DNA of 64,000 nt from Dickeya lacustris (GCF_029635795.1 NZ_CP114280.1:3100001-3164000); one strand, 5' to 3'. Positions 41,396 through 52,295 are shown, counted from the first letter of the stretch. The notes: generated by a model from the letters alone, not told the origin. Numbers and translations are program-made.

Positions 41396-42112
41396 TCAGT
41401 CCTCCAGATCACCACAAAAGCGATAACCTTCGCCATGAATAGTGGCGATGATTTCCGGCGTATCCGCCGTGGACTCGAAATGTTTACGAATGCGGCGAAT
41501 CGTAACATCTACAGTACGGTCATGCGGTTTCAGCTCACGGCCAGTCATCTTCTTCAACAGCTCGGCACGGGTCTGGATTTTGCCCGGATTTTCGCAGAAG
41601 TGCAGCATGGCACGGAATTCGCTACGCGGCAGTTTATACTGCTCACCGGTCGGGCTAACCAGAGAACGGCTGTTGATATCCAGCTCCCAACCGTTAAAGC
41701 GGTAGCTTTCCACCAGACGACGCTCTTCAGTCCCGCCACCTAAATTCATGGTACGAGAGAGCAGGTTACGTGCACGAATGGTGAGTTCACGCGGATTGAA
41801 CGGCTTGGTGATATAATCATCAGCACCGATTTCCAGGCCAAGAATCTTATCGACCTCGTTATCGCGCCCGGTCAGGAACATCAGCGCCACGCTTGCCTGT
41901 TCACGTAATTCACGTGCTAACAACAGGCCATTCTTACCTGGCAGATTGATATCCATAATGACCAAATTGATGTCGTGTTCAGACAGGATATGGTGCATTT
42001 CGGCGCCGTCGGTGGCTTCGTGAACGACATATCCCTCAGCCTCAAAAATACTTTTGAGGGTGTTACGAGTAACCAATTCGTCTTCGACAATAAGAATGTG
42101 CGGGGTCTGCAT
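41396..42112 (-). CDS. arcA: Response regulator ArcA
   Basis: 238 residues, as in E. coli. The receiver domain has the phosphorylated Asp in [13 protein letters not shown] near residue 54 and the conserved Lys in [10 protein letters not shown]. The C-terminal OmpR-type winged helix has [17 protein letters not shown] and [13 protein letters not shown]. ArcA with ArcB represses aerobic metabolism under low oxygen. It follows creA, convergent. Confidence 0.97.
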   Translation of the reverse strand: MQTPHILIVEDELVTRNTLKSIFEAEGYVVHEATDGAEMHHILSEHDINLVIMDINLPGKNGLLLARELREQASVALMFLTGRDNEVDKILGLEIGADDYITKPFNPRELTIRARNLLSRTMNLGGGTEERRLVESYRFNGWELDINSRSLVSPTGEQYKLPRSEFRAMLHFCENPGKIQTRAELLKKMTGRELKPHDRTVDVTIRRIRKHFESTADTPEIIATIHGEGYRFCGDLED

Positions 42113-42649
42113 GTTTGCTACCTAAAATTGCCAACTAATATAGAGATTCGAAAGTACAGAAGTCCTGGTTCTCTCGGGCGTTTTGGCAAATTATGTTCAC
42201 CGTTTTTTCGCCGACCGACTCAAGTACGTAAATACGTTTTGATGCACTCGTTTCCACCTGAAGCGCATCTGGTAACAGGTGACGATGAGGCCTTACAACC
42301 GGGCCTGATGTGGCGCTCAGTTTAACCTTATTAACAGCAACATAACAGCGAACACTGATTTTACCGACGGGCAAATCTACGGTTCCATTGACATATATCA
42401 AATTTCATTGTAGCACGTTAGCAATTTGTAGAAAACGCGCAATGAATGCCGATATCTATCACAATTTAACATTTTTATTTTCGCTACGGCATAATAAATG
42501 TTGATGGCTGAAGCGTTTCCGTTTTCTTGAACTCAGTGATGGGGCGTTTAGCGCCCGGCGCTGTCTGTTGTGTCGCTGATTTTGTTAGTATTTTGTTTCT
42601 TATTATCGAATTATAAAGCCAGTGTCCTTCGGGCAATCTGGGAGGTTAT
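42113..42649. other. Region upstream of arcA and lasT-like gene
   Basis: 537 bases, AT-rich in the right half, holding promoters for both divergent genes. A short palindrome ACGTAAATACGT lies near 42225. The 88-codon reverse frame (42135-42401) lacks a ribosome site and is not called; the small E. coli gene yjjY is not recognisable. Confidence 0.45.
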
Positions 42650-43351
42650 GTGCAGTTTTATCTTGTTTTAGTCGCCCCGGCGCGCGCGGAAAATGTCGGG
42701 GCTGCTGCCCGGGCGATGAAAACGATGGGGTTTGGTCGGCTGCGTATTGTTGATAGTTCGGCACATCTTGAACCGGCTGCGCGTTGGGTGGCTCATGGTT
42801 CTGGCGATGTGCTGGATAATGTGGAATGTTTTGCGACACTGGCGGATGCGCTGGCTGACGTTGAGTTTACCGTTGCGACAACGGCACGAAGCCGTGCTCG
42901 GTTTCATTATTACTGTACGCCTGCGCAACTGTTGCCTGTGCTGGAAGAAAAACGGCAATGGGTTTCATCTGTCGCGTTAGTGTTTGGTCGCGAAGATTCC
43001 GGGCTCACGAACGAAGAATTGGCGCTGGCGGATATCCTTACCGGTGTGCCGATGGTGGCGGATTATCCATCGCTGAATTTGGGGCAGGCTGTTATGGTGT
43101 ACTGCTACCAACTGTCGTCGTTGATGGATGTTACGGCTCCGGCCGCACAACCGGCACAGCCTGGGCAGCTATCGGCATTGAGAGAGCGCTGCGATCGTCT
43201 GCTACTGGCAGTGGGCGCACAGCAAGATGAAAAGTTGCGTGACTGGCTGCAACAGCGTCTTGGGTTACTGGAGCAGCGTGACAGCGCGATGTTGCATCGA
43301 CTGTTACATGACGTGGAAAAAACGTTCTCGGTTGAAGATATCAAAAAATAG
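42650..43351 (+). CDS. yjtD: LasT/YjtD, TrmJ-like RNA methyltransferase
   Basis: 233 residues starting with GTG at 42650, after GGAGG. SPOUT fold: LVAPARAENVGAAARAMKTM, LRIVDSSAHLEPAARWVAHG, TTARSRARFHYY, and the SAM loop ALVFGREDSGLTNEELALAD and YPSLNLGQAVMVYCYQL. The C-terminus LLQQRLGLLEQRDSAMLHRL is the TrmJ/YjtD tail. The target RNA is not known. It sits between arcA and thrL as in E. coli. Confidence 0.93.
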   Translation: MQFYLVLVAPARAENVGAAARAMKTMGFGRLRIVDSSAHLEPAARWVAHGSGDVLDNVECFATLADALADVEFTVATTARSRARFHYYCTPAQLLPVLEEKRQWVSSVALVFGREDSGLTNEELALADILTGVPMVADYPSLNLGQAVMVYCYQLSSLMDVTAPAAQPAQPGQLSALRERCDRLLLAVGAQQDEKLRDWLQQRLGLLEQRDSAMLHRLLHDVEKTFSVEDIKK

Positions 43352-43481
43352 TTATTTTATAGATATAAAAGCTAATATTTAAACTTAATCGAAGTATTGT
43401 GTGGTTTTTTTGTCTGTGTGCAGCCAATGCATCCATTGCGCCCCCAGTGAATCGGTGCGCCTGATAAAGAAATCCATTGAC

Positions 43482-43509
43482 TTGACAGGGCGATTGCCCT
43501 AACTAATAA
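43482..43509 (+). promoter_or_regulatory. Probable thr operon promoter
   Basis: TTGACA (43482-43487) and TAATAA (43504-43509) are 16 bp apart, 37 bases before thrL. The spacer contains the palindrome GGGC-GATT-GCCC. Confidence 0.55.
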
Positions 43510-43545
43510 GGCAGATAAATTTTCTGCTTACAAGAACGGTACGTC

Positions 43546-43617
43546 ATGCATTCCATCAGCCTGGTTATCACCACCATTATTATTACCACCGGTACTACCA
43601 GTAACGGTGCGGGCTGA
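43546..43617 (+). CDS. thrL: thr operon leader peptide
   Basis: 23 codons from ATG 43546 to TGA 43615-43617. It holds six Thr and five Ile codons (VITTIIITTGTT) and ends SNGAG. The E. coli leader has more Thr (eight) and fewer Ile (four). Ribosome stalling at these codons controls the attenuator that starts 24 bases later. The ribosome site is weak. It is too short for ordinary gene finding. Confidence 0.9.
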   Translation: MHSISLVITTIIITTGTTSNGAG

Positions 43618-43640
43618 CGCGTACAGAGAAATCCAGAAAA

Positions 43641-43672
43641 AGCCCGCACTCGACAGTGCGGGCTTTTTTTTT
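43641..43672 (+). terminator. thr operon attenuator
   Basis: AGCCCGCACT-CGAC-AGTGCGGGCT followed by a long run of T, between thrL and thrA. Confidence 0.92.
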
Positions 43673-43784
43673 ACAGATATCGCGGGTTTATTTCTGCCTG
43701 CCAACGTAACAAGGCCGTAGTCAACGGTATTCAAAAACGCACCGGGCGTTTTTGACCACTGAAAATTCAGGAGAACAGACAAAA

Positions 43785-46241
43785 ATGCGAGTGTTGAAAT
43801 TTGGCGGGACTTCGGTTGCCAACGCAGAGCGGTTTGCACGCGTTGCCGATATCATTGAAAGCAATGCACGTCAGGGACAGGTTGCCACGGTATTGTCGGC
43901 ACCGGCAAAGATAACCAATCACCTGGTGGCAATGGTTGAAAAAACCGTCGCCAAACAGGATACCCAGCCAAATATCGCAGAAGCAGAAGCCATTTTTGCC
44001 GATTTGTTGCAGGGATTAGCACAGTCACAGCCCGGTTTTGCCTATGACCGCTTGAAAGCGCTCGTCGATGAGGAGTTCGCCGAGATAAAACAGGTGCTGC
44101 ATGGTATCGCGCTATTAGGCCAATGCCCGGATAGCGTGAACGCCGCCATGATTTGCCGTGGTGAAAAGCTCTCTATTGCAATAATGGAGGCTGTTTTCCA
44201 GGCGCGTGGTTATCACGTGTCTGTCATCGATCCCGTGCGCAGTTTGTTGGCGCAGGGCCATTATCTGGAATCGACGGTTGAGATTACCGAGTCAACCCGC
44301 CGTATTCGCGAACAGGCGATTCCGGCTGACCACGTCGTACTGATGGCGGGTTTCACTGCCGGGAATGATAAAGGCGAGTTGGTCGTGTTAGGTCGCAACG
44401 GCTCTGACTATTCGGCAGCCGTGCTGGCGGCGTGTCTGCGTGCCGATTGTTGTGAAATCTGGACTGATGTTGACGGCGTATACACCTGTGACCCACGTCA
44501 GGTACCGGATGCCCGATTGCTGAAATCCATGTCTTATCAGGAGGCGATGGAGCTGTCTTACTTCGGTGCCAAGGTGCTTCATCCTCGCACTATTGCTCCT
44601 ATCGCCCAGTTCCAGATTCCCTGCCTTATCAAAAATACGGAAAATCCGCAGGCACCTGGTACGCTTATCGGGCTTGAGAGCCTCGATACCCAATACCCGG
44701 TTAAAGGCATCACCAACCTGAATAACATGGCGATGATCAACGTTTCCGGCCCCGGTATGAAAGGGATGGTGGGCATGGCCGCGCGCGTGTTTGCCGCTAT
44801 GTCGCGCGCCGGTATTTCCGTTGTGCTGATTACCCAGTCGTCGTCTGAGTACAGCATCAGTTTTTGCGTGTCTCAAAGCGAGTTGCCGCGAGCCCGTAAA
44901 ACGCTGGAAGATGAATTCTATCTGGAATTAAAAGAAGGCGTGCTGGAGCCGCTGGATGTGGTGCAGCGACTGGCCATCATCTCCGTGGTCGGCGACGGTA
45001 TGCGCACGCTGCGCGGCCTGTCGGCGCGACTGTTTACGGCACTGGCCAGCGCCAACATCAATATTGTGGCGATAGCGCAGGGCTCGTCTGAGCGCTCAAT
45101 CTCGGTGGTCGTCAATAACGACGTCGCCACCACGGGCGTGCGGGTTGCGCATCAGATGCTGTTTAACACCAATCAGGTGCTGGATGTGTTCGTCATTGGC
45201 GTGGGCGGCGTGGGCGGCGCACTGCTGGAGCAGATTCAGCGTCAACAGCCGTGGTTGAAACAAAAGCACATTGATGTGCGCGTATGCGGAATCGCCAACT
45301 CGAAAGCGATGCTGACTAACGTACACGGTATTGCGATGGACAACTGGCGTGATGAGCTGGCGCGCGCGCGTGAGCCGTTTAGTCCGGCCGCCATCAGCCG
45401 CCTGGTGAAAGAGTACCATCTGCTCAATCCGGTGATTATCGATTGTACCTCGAGCCAGGCGGTGGCTGACCAATACGTTGATTTCCTGGCTGAAGGTTTT
45501 CACGTCGTTACGCCGAACAAAAAAGCCAATACCGGCTCATTGCGCTACTACCATCAGTTGCGTCAGGCGGCGGCCAAATCGCGTCGTAAGTTCCTGTATG
45601 ACACCAACGTCGGTGCGGGGTTGCCGGTTATCGAAAACTTGCAGAACCTGCTGAATGCCGGTGATGAGCTGATCCGCTTTAATGGTATTTTGTCCGGCTC
45701 GCTGTCGTTTATCTTCGGTAAGCTTGATGAAGGCATGTCGCTCTCTGCGGCAACCTTGCTGGCAAAAGAAAAAGGCTTTACCGAGCCAGACCCGCGAGAT
45801 GACCTTTCCGGGATGGATGTGGCGCGTAAGTTACTGATTTTGGCGCGTGAAGCGGGCTATGAGCTGGAACTTGAGGATATTCAGGTAGATTCCGTACTGC
45901 CGCCTGACTATGCCCAGGGCGATGTTGCCAGTTTCCTGTCGCGCTTACCGGCGCTGGATGCCGAGTTCTCCCAGCGTATTGAGGCCGCCCGCGCGGAAGG
46001 TAAAGTGTTGCGTTATGTCGGTAAGATTGACGAAGGCAAATGTCAGGTGACGATCAGTGCCGTGGGCAGTAATGACCCGCTGTTTAAAGTCAAAGACGGC
46101 GAGAACGCACTGGCGTTTTACAGCCGGTACTATCAACCCTTACCACTGGTGCTGCGTGGGTACGGGGCTGGCAATGATGTGACGGCAGCCGGTGTGTTTG
46201 CTGATTTGCTGCGCACGTTGTCGTGGAAGGTAGGAGTATGA
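43785..46241 (+). CDS. thrA: Bifunctional aspartokinase I/homoserine dehydrogenase I
   Basis: 818 residues from ATG 43785 ([17 protein letters not shown]), E. coli 820. The N-terminal aspartokinase has KFGGTSVAN and [12 protein letters not shown]. Two ACT domains follow ([20 protein letters not shown] and [16 protein letters not shown]) that bind threonine. The C-terminal homoserine dehydrogenase has [16 protein letters not shown] and [14 protein letters not shown]. Its expression is controlled by the thrL attenuator. The stop TGA at 46239-46241 is next to thrB. Confidence 0.98.
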   Translation: MRVLKFGGTSVANAERFARVADIIESNARQGQVATVLSAPAKITNHLVAMVEKTVAKQDTQPNIAEAEAIFADLLQGLAQSQPGFAYDRLKALVDEEFAEIKQVLHGIALLGQCPDSVNAAMICRGEKLSIAIMEAVFQARGYHVSVIDPVRSLLAQGHYLESTVEITESTRRIREQAIPADHVVLMAGFTAGNDKGELVVLGRNGSDYSAAVLAACLRADCCEIWTDVDGVYTCDPRQVPDARLLKSMSYQEAMELSYFGAKVLHPRTIAPIAQFQIPCLIKNTENPQAPGTLIGLESLDTQYPVKGITNLNNMAMINVSGPGMKGMVGMAARVFAAMSRAGISVVLITQSSSEYSISFCVSQSELPRARKTLEDEFYLELKEGVLEPLDVVQRLAIISVVGDGMRTLRGLSARLFTALASANINIVAIAQGSSERSISVVVNNDVATTGVRVAHQMLFNTNQVLDVFVIGVGGVGGALLEQIQRQQPWLKQKHIDVRVCGIANSKAMLTNVHGIAMDNWRDELARAREPFSPAAISRLVKEYHLLNPVIIDCTSSQAVADQYVDFLAEGFHVVTPNKKANTGSLRYYHQLRQAAAKSRRKFLYDTNVGAGLPVIENLQNLLNAGDELIRFNGILSGSLSFIFGKLDEGMSLSAATLLAKEKGFTEPDPRDDLSGMDVARKLLILAREAGYELELEDIQVDSVLPPDYAQGDVASFLSRLPALDAEFSQRIEAARAEGKVLRYVGKIDEGKCQVTISAVGSNDPLFKVKDGENALAFYSRYYQPLPLVLRGYGAGNDVTAAGVFADLLRTLSWKVGV

Positions 46242-46243
46242 GA

Positions 46244-47173
46244 ATGGTAAAGATTTATGCCCCGGCGTCTATCGGGAATGTCAGCGTCGGTTTTGACGTG
46301 CTGGGTGCGGCGGTATCACCGGTTGATGGCACCCTGCTGGGCGACTGTGTCACGGTGCAGGAAGCCGAGCTGTTTACCCTGCGTAATGAAGGGCGGTTTG
46401 TCAGCAAATTGCCCGATAACCCGAAAGAGAACATTGTTTATCAATGCTGGGAACGGTTCTGTCAGGAAATCGGCAAGACGGTGCCGGTCGCTATGACGCT
46501 GGAAAAGAACATGCCGATCGGCTCCGGCCTTGGCTCCAGCGCGTGTTCGGTCGTCGCCGGTTTGATGGCGATGAACGAATTCTGCGGCAAACCGCTGGAT
46601 GATAACCGCCTGCTCACGCTGATGGGGGAACTGGAGGGGCGTATTTCCGGCAGCGTTCACTACGATAACGTCGCGCCCTGTTTTCTCGGCGGTATTCAGT
46701 TAATGGTCGAAGAAATGGGCATCGTCAGCCAGCCGGTGCCAGGGTTTGATGAATGGCTGTGGGTGATGGCCTATCCGGGCATTAAAGTCTCTACCGCCGA
46801 AGCGCGGGCAATCCTGCCAGCACAGTATCGCCGTCAGGATTGTATTAGCCATGGCCGTTATCTGGCCGGTTTCATCCACGCCTGTCATACCGGACAGGCG
46901 GAACTGGCGGCAAAATTAATGCAGGATGTGATTGCCGAACCGTACCGTACTCGCCTGCTGCCGGGCTTTGCGGCAGCGCGTCAGGCAACCCGTGAGCTCG
47001 GCGCGCTGGCGTGTGGTATTTCCGGCTCCGGGCCGACGCTGTTTTCCGTATGCAATGAGATGAACGCTGCCCACCGTGTAGCGGATTGGCTGCGTGAGAA
47101 CTATCTGCAAAACGATGAAGGGTTTGTTCATATTTGCCGTCTGGATACCGCAGGCGCGCGACAATTGGGATAA
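46244..47173 (+). CDS. thrB: Homoserine kinase
   Basis: 309 residues from ATG 46244 ([20 protein letters not shown]), two bases after the thrA stop, with AGGAGT as ribosome site; the context mirrors E. coli. GHMP-kinase motif [17 protein letters not shown] near residue 91. Other conserved sites: [18 protein letters not shown] and [12 protein letters not shown]. It phosphorylates homoserine for ThrC. Confidence 0.97.
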   Translation: MVKIYAPASIGNVSVGFDVLGAAVSPVDGTLLGDCVTVQEAELFTLRNEGRFVSKLPDNPKENIVYQCWERFCQEIGKTVPVAMTLEKNMPIGSGLGSSACSVVAGLMAMNEFCGKPLDDNRLLTLMGELEGRISGSVHYDNVAPCFLGGIQLMVEEMGIVSQPVPGFDEWLWVMAYPGIKVSTAEARAILPAQYRRQDCISHGRYLAGFIHACHTGQAELAAKLMQDVIAEPYRTRLLPGFAAARQATRELGALACGISGSGPTLFSVCNEMNAAHRVADWLRENYLQNDEGFVHICRLDTAGARQLG

Positions 47174-47176
47174 CGC

Positions 47177-48466
47177 ATGAAACTGTACAATCTGAAAGAC
47201 CACAATGAACAGGTGAGCTTTGCCGAAGCGATTAAAAAGGGGCTGGGCAGCAATCAGGGCCTGTTCTTCCCGCTGGAATTACCCGAATTCGATCGCACCA
47301 CGATTGATGAACTGCTGTCGCTGGATTTTGTCACCCGCAGCAGCCGTATTTTATCGGCATTTATTGGCGATGAAATGTCTGATGAGACCGTCTATCAGCG
47401 TGTGAAAGCGGCGTTCCGCTTCCCGGCACCGGTGGTCTCAGTGAGCGAAGACATTGGCGCGCTGGAGTTGTTCCACGGCCCGACGCTGGCATTCAAGGAT
47501 TTTGGTGGCCGTTTTATGGCGCAGATGCTGGCTGAAGTCGCTGGCGATGAGCAAATTACCATCCTGACTGCCACCTCCGGCGACACCGGCGCTGCCGTCG
47601 CCCACGCGTTTTACGGCCTGAAAAACGTACGCGTGGTTATCCTCTACCCGAACGGTAAAATCAGCCCGTTACAGGAAAAACTGTTCTGTACGCTCGGTGG
47701 CAATATTCACACCATTGCGATTGATAGCGACTTCGATGCATGTCAGGCGTTGGTAAAACACGCGTTTGATGACGAAGAGCTGAAACGTGCGATAGGGCTC
47801 AATTCCGCTAACTCTATTAATATCAGCCGCCTGCTGGCGCAAATCAGCTACTACTTTGAAGCGGTGGCCCAATTACCGCAGGAAGCCCGCAATCAGTTGG
47901 TGGTGTCAGTGCCGAGCGGTAACTTTGGCGACCTGACAGCGGGCCTGTTGGCCAAATCGCTGGGCTTGCCGGTGAAACGTTTTATTGCTGCCACCAATGC
48001 GAACGATACGGTGCCACGCTTTTTGCAACACGGTGTCTGGCAGCCTAACCCGACGGTGGCGACGCTCTCTAACGCAATGGATGTCAGCCAGCCGAATAAC
48101 TGGCCGCGCGTAGAAGAGTTATTCCGTCGTAAGGGCTGGCCGCTGACTGCACTGGCGTTTGGTGCCGTGAGCGATGAAACCACTAAAGCGGCCATGCTGG
48201 AGCTGGAAGCGCTGGGGTATACCTCTGAGCCCCATGCGGCGATTGCCTATCGTCTGCTGCGCGATCAGCTACAGCCGGGCGAATACGGTTTGTTCCTGGG
48301 CACCGCGCATCCGGCGAAATTCAAAGAGAGTGTGGAGGCGATTCTGGGTAAAACGCTGGAACTGCCGCAAGCGCTGGCTGAACGTGCAGAGCTGGCGTTA
48401 TTATCGCACCACTTTGCCGCTGATTTTGCGCAATTGCGTCAATTCCTGATGGCGTTGCCGCACTGA
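47177..48466 (+). CDS. thrC: Threonine synthase
   Basis: 429 residues, E. coli 428. PLP enzyme that converts O-phosphohomoserine to threonine. The PLP lysine is in GPTLAFKDFGGRFMA near residue 107. TATSGDTGAAVAHAFYG and SVPSGNFGDLTAGLLAK bind phosphate and PLP. It starts 3 bases after thrB. A terminator lies 9 bases after the stop. Confidence 0.98.
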   Translation: MKLYNLKDHNEQVSFAEAIKKGLGSNQGLFFPLELPEFDRTTIDELLSLDFVTRSSRILSAFIGDEMSDETVYQRVKAAFRFPAPVVSVSEDIGALELFHGPTLAFKDFGGRFMAQMLAEVAGDEQITILTATSGDTGAAVAHAFYGLKNVRVVILYPNGKISPLQEKLFCTLGGNIHTIAIDSDFDACQALVKHAFDDEELKRAIGLNSANSINISRLLAQISYYFEAVAQLPQEARNQLVVSVPSGNFGDLTAGLLAKSLGLPVKRFIAATNANDTVPRFLQHGVWQPNPTVATLSNAMDVSQPNNWPRVEELFRRKGWPLTALAFGAVSDETTKAAMLELEALGYTSEPHAAIAYRLLRDQLQPGEYGLFLGTAHPAKFKESVEAILGKTLELPQALAERAELALLSHHFAADFAQLRQFLMALPH

Positions 48467-48474
48467 TTCCTGAT

Positions 48475-48506
48475 AAGCGGCCAGTGTCACGCTGCCTGGC
48501 CGCTTT
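48475..48506 (+). terminator. Terminator of the thr operon
   Basis: AAGCGGCCAG and CTGGCCGCTT form a perfect 10-bp stem, followed by T residues; it also lies after the yaaA stop on the other strand. Confidence 0.85.
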
Positions 48507-48525
48507 CCCGGGATGTTCCGCCGAG

Positions 48526-49305
48526 TTAAGCGTCGCGCTCGCGGCGCTTAAAGACAAGTTCGCTTGCTGAAGAGTTCGCCGCATCAAAGTAATAGCCTTC
48601 GCTGTCGAAATCTCGCAATTGCTCAGGGTGTGTCAGCCGGTTTTGCACGATGAAGCGGCTCATTAACCCGCGCGCTTTTTTGGCGTAGAAGCTGATAACT
48701 TTGAATTTTCCATTTTTCTCATCGAGAAAAACCGGTTTTACCAACTGCGCGTTGAGTTTGGCGGGTTTGACGGCTTTGAAATACTCATCTGAGGCCAGAT
48801 TAATCAGCACGTCATCCCCTTGCGCCGCCAGCGCCTGATTCAGGGTGTGCGTAATTGTGTCACCCCAGAATGGGTAGAGTGACTCTCCAGCGTCATTGCT
48901 CAGGCGCGTACCCATTTCCAGCCGGTAAGGTTGCATTAAATCCAGCGGGCGCAATACACCGTACAGGCCGGATAAAATGCGCAAATGTTGCTGGGCAAAA
49001 TCAAAATCGTCTTCGCTAAAATGTTTCGCCATCAGGCCGGTATACACATCGCCTTTAAACGCCAACAGCGCCTGACGTGCATTGTCTGGCGAGAACTCGG
49101 GTTGCCATGTCTGAAAGCGAGCGGCATTAAGGTCGGCCAGCTTATCGCTGATTCCCATTAAGGATGCGATTTCGGCAGGGGTGAGCTGCTGACAGCGCGT
49201 AATGAGTTTTTGCGAATAGTCGAGCAATTCGGGTTGCGTATAGCGTGATGTGGCAAGCGGACTGGTGTAATCCAGTGTTTTGGCCGGAGAAAGAACTATC
49301 AACAT
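48526..49305 (-). CDS. yaaA: Peroxide-stress protein YaaA
   Basis: 259 residues, E. coli 258. YaaA lowers free iron during hydrogen peroxide stress. Features: [59 protein letters not shown], and [17 protein letters not shown]. The domain is a DNA-binding-like fold (DUF328). It is convergent with thrC. Confidence 0.95.
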   Translation of the reverse strand: MLIVLSPAKTLDYTSPLATSRYTQPELLDYSQKLITRCQQLTPAEIASLMGISDKLADLNAARFQTWQPEFSPDNARQALLAFKGDVYTGLMAKHFSEDDFDFAQQHLRILSGLYGVLRPLDLMQPYRLEMGTRLSNDAGESLYPFWGDTITHTLNQALAAQGDDVLINLASDEYFKAVKPAKLNAQLVKPVFLDEKNGKFKVISFYAKKARGLMSRFIVQNRLTHPEQLRDFDSEGYYFDAANSSASELVFKRRERDA

Positions 49306-49638
49306 TTAACGTATCCCGTGCAGGTTTTGAGTGGGCTTACTGTAGCAAACATGGTTAAAAAAAGGGGCAATAGCTGTAACAGGCATAGGGAATTAGCCGC
49401 TGTAGCGACAAAGTCGCAGCAAAATAGCAGCGAAGTAGCGATAAAGTAGCGGCAAACCGGCTAATGGCGTAGCAGAAGAGCTTGTGATTTTACTTGATTG
49501 ATTTTTAAAAAATAAATCAATCTTTTGAGCCATGCGGTTGTTACCGGGCCGCTTGCGCAAGGGCCGGTGCGTGTTATTATCAGGCTCTGGCGACAGTTCC
49601 TGCCACCAGTTCATGCACAAACAATGAGAAAGGCCAAC
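49306..49638. other. yaaA-talB intergenic region
   Basis: 333 bases with the 11-bp repeat array (49393-49464) and a short AT-rich tract near 49500. No gene is seen. Confidence 0.5.
49393..49464. repeat. 11-bp tandem repeats flanked by an inverted repeat
   Basis: Five units: TAGCGACAAAG, TCGCAGCAAAA, TAGCAGCGAAG, TAGCGATAAAG, TAGCGGCAAAC (49403-49457). TTAGCCG (49393-49399) and CGGCTAA (49458-49464) are exact inverted copies on either side. Confidence 0.7.
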
Positions 49639-50592
49639 ATGACGGATAAACTGACTTCCCTACGCCAATTCACCACTGTAGTGGCGGATACCGGTGATAT
49701 TGCGGCAATGAAGCTTTACCAGCCGCAGGACGCCACCACCAACCCCTCTCTGATTTTGAATGCGGCCCAGATCCCAGAGTATCGCACGCTGATTGATGAT
49801 GCCGTCGCCTGGGCGCGTGCGCAGAGTGACAAGCGCGAACAACAGATTATTGATGCCGGTGACAAACTGGCGGTGAATATCGGCCTTGAGATTCTTAAAC
49901 TGATCCCAGGGCGTATTTCCACAGAAGTGGACGCGCGTCTTTCCTATGACACCGAGGCCAGTGTTGCCAAGGCCAAACGACTGATCAAATTGTATAACGA
50001 TGCCGGTATCAGCAATGATCGCATCCTGATCAAACTGGCTTCGACCTGGCAGGGTATCCGTGCGGCAGAGCAACTGGAAAAAGAAGGTATCAACTGTAAC
50101 CTGACGCTGCTGTTCTCTTTCGCTCAGGCTCGTGCGTGTGCTGAAGCGGGCGTGTTCCTGATTTCACCGTTTGTTGGCCGTATTCTGGATTGGTACAAAG
50201 CCAATGGCGATAAAAAAGAGTTTGCGGCGCATGAAGACCCGGGCGTGGTTTCCGTGACCGATATCTATGCCTACTACAAACAGCACGGCTATGAAACCGT
50301 GGTGATGGGCGCAAGTTTCCGTAATGCGGGCGAAATTCTGGAGCTGGCTGGCTGTGATCGCCTGACCATTGCTCCGGCGCTGCTCAAAGAGCTCTCTGAA
50401 AGTGAGGGTGACGTGGTGCGGAAACTGGCGTACAGCGGTGACGTCAAAGCACGTCCGGCGAAGTTAACCGAAGCGGAGTTCTACTGGCAGCATAACCAAG
50501 ACCCGATGGCGGTAGATAAACTGGCTGACGGTATTCGTAAATTTGCCGTAGACCAGGGCAAACTGGAAACCATGATCGCCGAGCTGCTGTAA
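49639..50592 (+). CDS. talB: Transaldolase
   Basis: 317 residues from ATG 49639 ([20 protein letters not shown]), as in E. coli. It transfers a dihydroxyacetone unit in the pentose phosphate pathway through a Schiff-base Lys ([12 protein letters not shown] near residue 130). [10 protein letters not shown] and [12 protein letters not shown] are present. TalA and TalB cannot be separated fully; location favours talB. Confidence 0.96.
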   Translation: MTDKLTSLRQFTTVVADTGDIAAMKLYQPQDATTNPSLILNAAQIPEYRTLIDDAVAWARAQSDKREQQIIDAGDKLAVNIGLEILKLIPGRISTEVDARLSYDTEASVAKAKRLIKLYNDAGISNDRILIKLASTWQGIRAAEQLEKEGINCNLTLLFSFAQARACAEAGVFLISPFVGRILDWYKANGDKKEFAAHEDPGVVSVTDIYAYYKQHGYETVVMGASFRNAGEILELAGCDRLTIAPALLKELSESEGDVVRKLAYSGDVKARPAKLTEAEFYWQHNQDPMAVDKLADGIRKFAVDQGKLETMIAELL

Positions 50593-50647
50593 GCGGTGTG
50601 GTGATAAGGTGACATGCGGCCATCATACGGCCAGTGATGTTTACCCA

Positions 50648-50675
50648 AAAACGGCCAGCCTCTGCTGGCCGTTTT
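50648..50675 (+). terminator. Terminator after talB
   Basis: AAAACGGCCAGC-CTCT-GCTGGCCGTTTT, a perfect stem usable in both directions, 55 bases after talB. Confidence 0.85.
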
Positions 50676-50734
50676 GTGTTACTGATTCTGTGTATTTCTG
50701 CATGGGTTGCCGTAAGGCGCAGCGGGTATTGGGG

Positions 50735-51850
50735 CTATGCCATCGTTTTAGCCATATTATCGGTGACGGTGCAGTCGCGCGTTCTTTTTGCCAGATAGAG
50801 ATTAACGTCAGCCCGACGGATGATGTCATGAAGCGCTTCATCAGGGGATTCGATGGCCACCAGTCCGATACTGACAGAAATACCTGGCGCGATTTTTTGC
50901 ACCTCAGCCTGTGGGTCGCCGAGATTGGCTCTGACGCGCTCTGTTACTCGAAGCGCGTTTTCCAGCGTGGTATTCGGCAGCACAATGGCAAATTCATCGC
51001 CACCCAGACGGCAAGAAATATCGTGATGACGAAAGGTATGGCGAAGCGTATCGGCCACGGCTTTTAGCGTTTCGTCCCCGGCGGCGTGCCCCAGTGTGTC
51101 ATTCACTTGTTTGAAGTGATCAATATCAATCAGCATGGCGCACAAGGGCTTATTGCCCTGACGTCCGGCTTTCAGTGCGCGATTCGCGAACTGGTAAAAA
51201 GCGTCACGACGTAAAAAACCGGTCAGATCGTCATAACGGGCAGAAGCAGGCAGTTCTATCAGGTATTTCTTTGCGACCAGCGACAGCACACTTCCCATAA
51301 CCGCAGTCATCAGGCTGATGCAAACCAGTGTGATAACTTCGGTTGAAGACGTGAAGACGCAGTCAATCCCTGGCGATGGGCCAAGTGTGGTGATCCGTAT
51401 GCGCACGCCAATTAACTGATCCGTCGGTGATAAAATCGGGATAACGGTGGTGAGCTGGTTCTCGTCTGGCCGATTATTCCCGGCTGAAGGTAACAGATTT
51501 CTGCATACCCGGATAATGGCCATTTCATTGAGTGACAGGCTCATTTCTGACAGGCGGTTGATGCATTCGTGGTGAGTATCCCGCGTGTTAAATGACATAA
51601 TGCGCACCCGGGAAAACATGGCATTGCCCACTTTGTAGAAACGATCGCTTTCGGTGGCTTCGCCGCCCGTATTGTAGGATTCGTACACCTGGATGGCATT
51701 GTCAAAATTCCGTTTTTCTTCCTGCCAGTCTTTTTGACGCGAGTTCAGCAATAACACGCTGGTCAGGGTAATAGAGAAGATACCAAATAAGAAAAATGCG
51801 GAAACGGGGTTGGCAAGTAACCGTACAAGATAGCTTTTAATTATATTCAT
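50735..51850 (-). CDS. GGDEF diguanylate cyclase, membrane bound
   Basis: 371 residues. Membrane segments at about residues 10-31 and 172-195 enclose a periplasmic sensor of unknown type (about 140 residues with several Cys). The GGDEF domain begins near 205 (LTGFLRRDAFYQFA) and has DIDHFKQVNDTLGHAAGDE and the active site RLGGDEFAIVLP. The inhibitory site RHHD lies five residues before GGDEF, so feedback by cyclic di-GMP is likely. It is an active-looking enzyme. It lies between talB and mog, which are neighbours in E. coli. Confidence 0.93.
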   Translation of the reverse strand: MNIIKSYLVRLLANPVSAFFLFGIFSITLTSVLLLNSRQKDWQEEKRNFDNAIQVYESYNTGGEATESDRFYKVGNAMFSRVRIMSFNTRDTHHECINRLSEMSLSLNEMAIIRVCRNLLPSAGNNRPDENQLTTVIPILSPTDQLIGVRIRITTLGPSPGIDCVFTSSTEVITLVCISLMTAVMGSVLSLVAKKYLIELPASARYDDLTGFLRRDAFYQFANRALKAGRQGNKPLCAMLIDIDHFKQVNDTLGHAAGDETLKAVADTLRHTFRHHDISCRLGGDEFAIVLPNTTLENALRVTERVRANLGDPQAEVQKIAPGISVSIGLVAIESPDEALHDIIRRADVNLYLAKRTRDCTVTDNMAKTMA

Positions 51851-52295
51851 TTACTTTTCCTGCGTTTCCCCGTGATGCGCCGTAGTACGGCAATATCGGC
51901 CATGCCCCAGGGTAGGCTTGCCTATCGAACGGTACGGCTGGTAACGCCTGATAGGGCCGTCATGCTGGTTGGGGCAGACGCTTTAGTTATGCTAATAACC
52001 GCTAAATCTGGACAGGGGGCGATGGCGTGATTTCCGGCTATCGCACGGCGGGAAATGGCCGCTGTGGTGCTTCCCTGCAAACCAAGAAATTTAGAGTATA
52101 TTGTTTGAAACGATTACGCGTATCTAATCACTAACCGGCTGAATAGTTAGACATTGCAGGCGGAAATTCTCGTTTCTTATTGTTCCGTATAGATTTCGAG
52201 CATTGTCGCATTAGTACACAGATTTTTGAATGCTTTAATGCATAAGATGATGAATCGAAATTTCAGAAAAATTTTTTGATAAACAAGGGGTGTTT
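51851..52295. other. Intergenic region before mog
   Basis: 445 bases, AT-rich near mog. It should hold promoters for both divergent genes. No gene or clear motif is seen. Confidence 0.45.

Noticed and set aside
42135..42401. 88-codon reverse frame upstream of arcA (possible yjjY equivalent)
   Set aside because: No ribosome site, no similarity to YjjY that I can recall.
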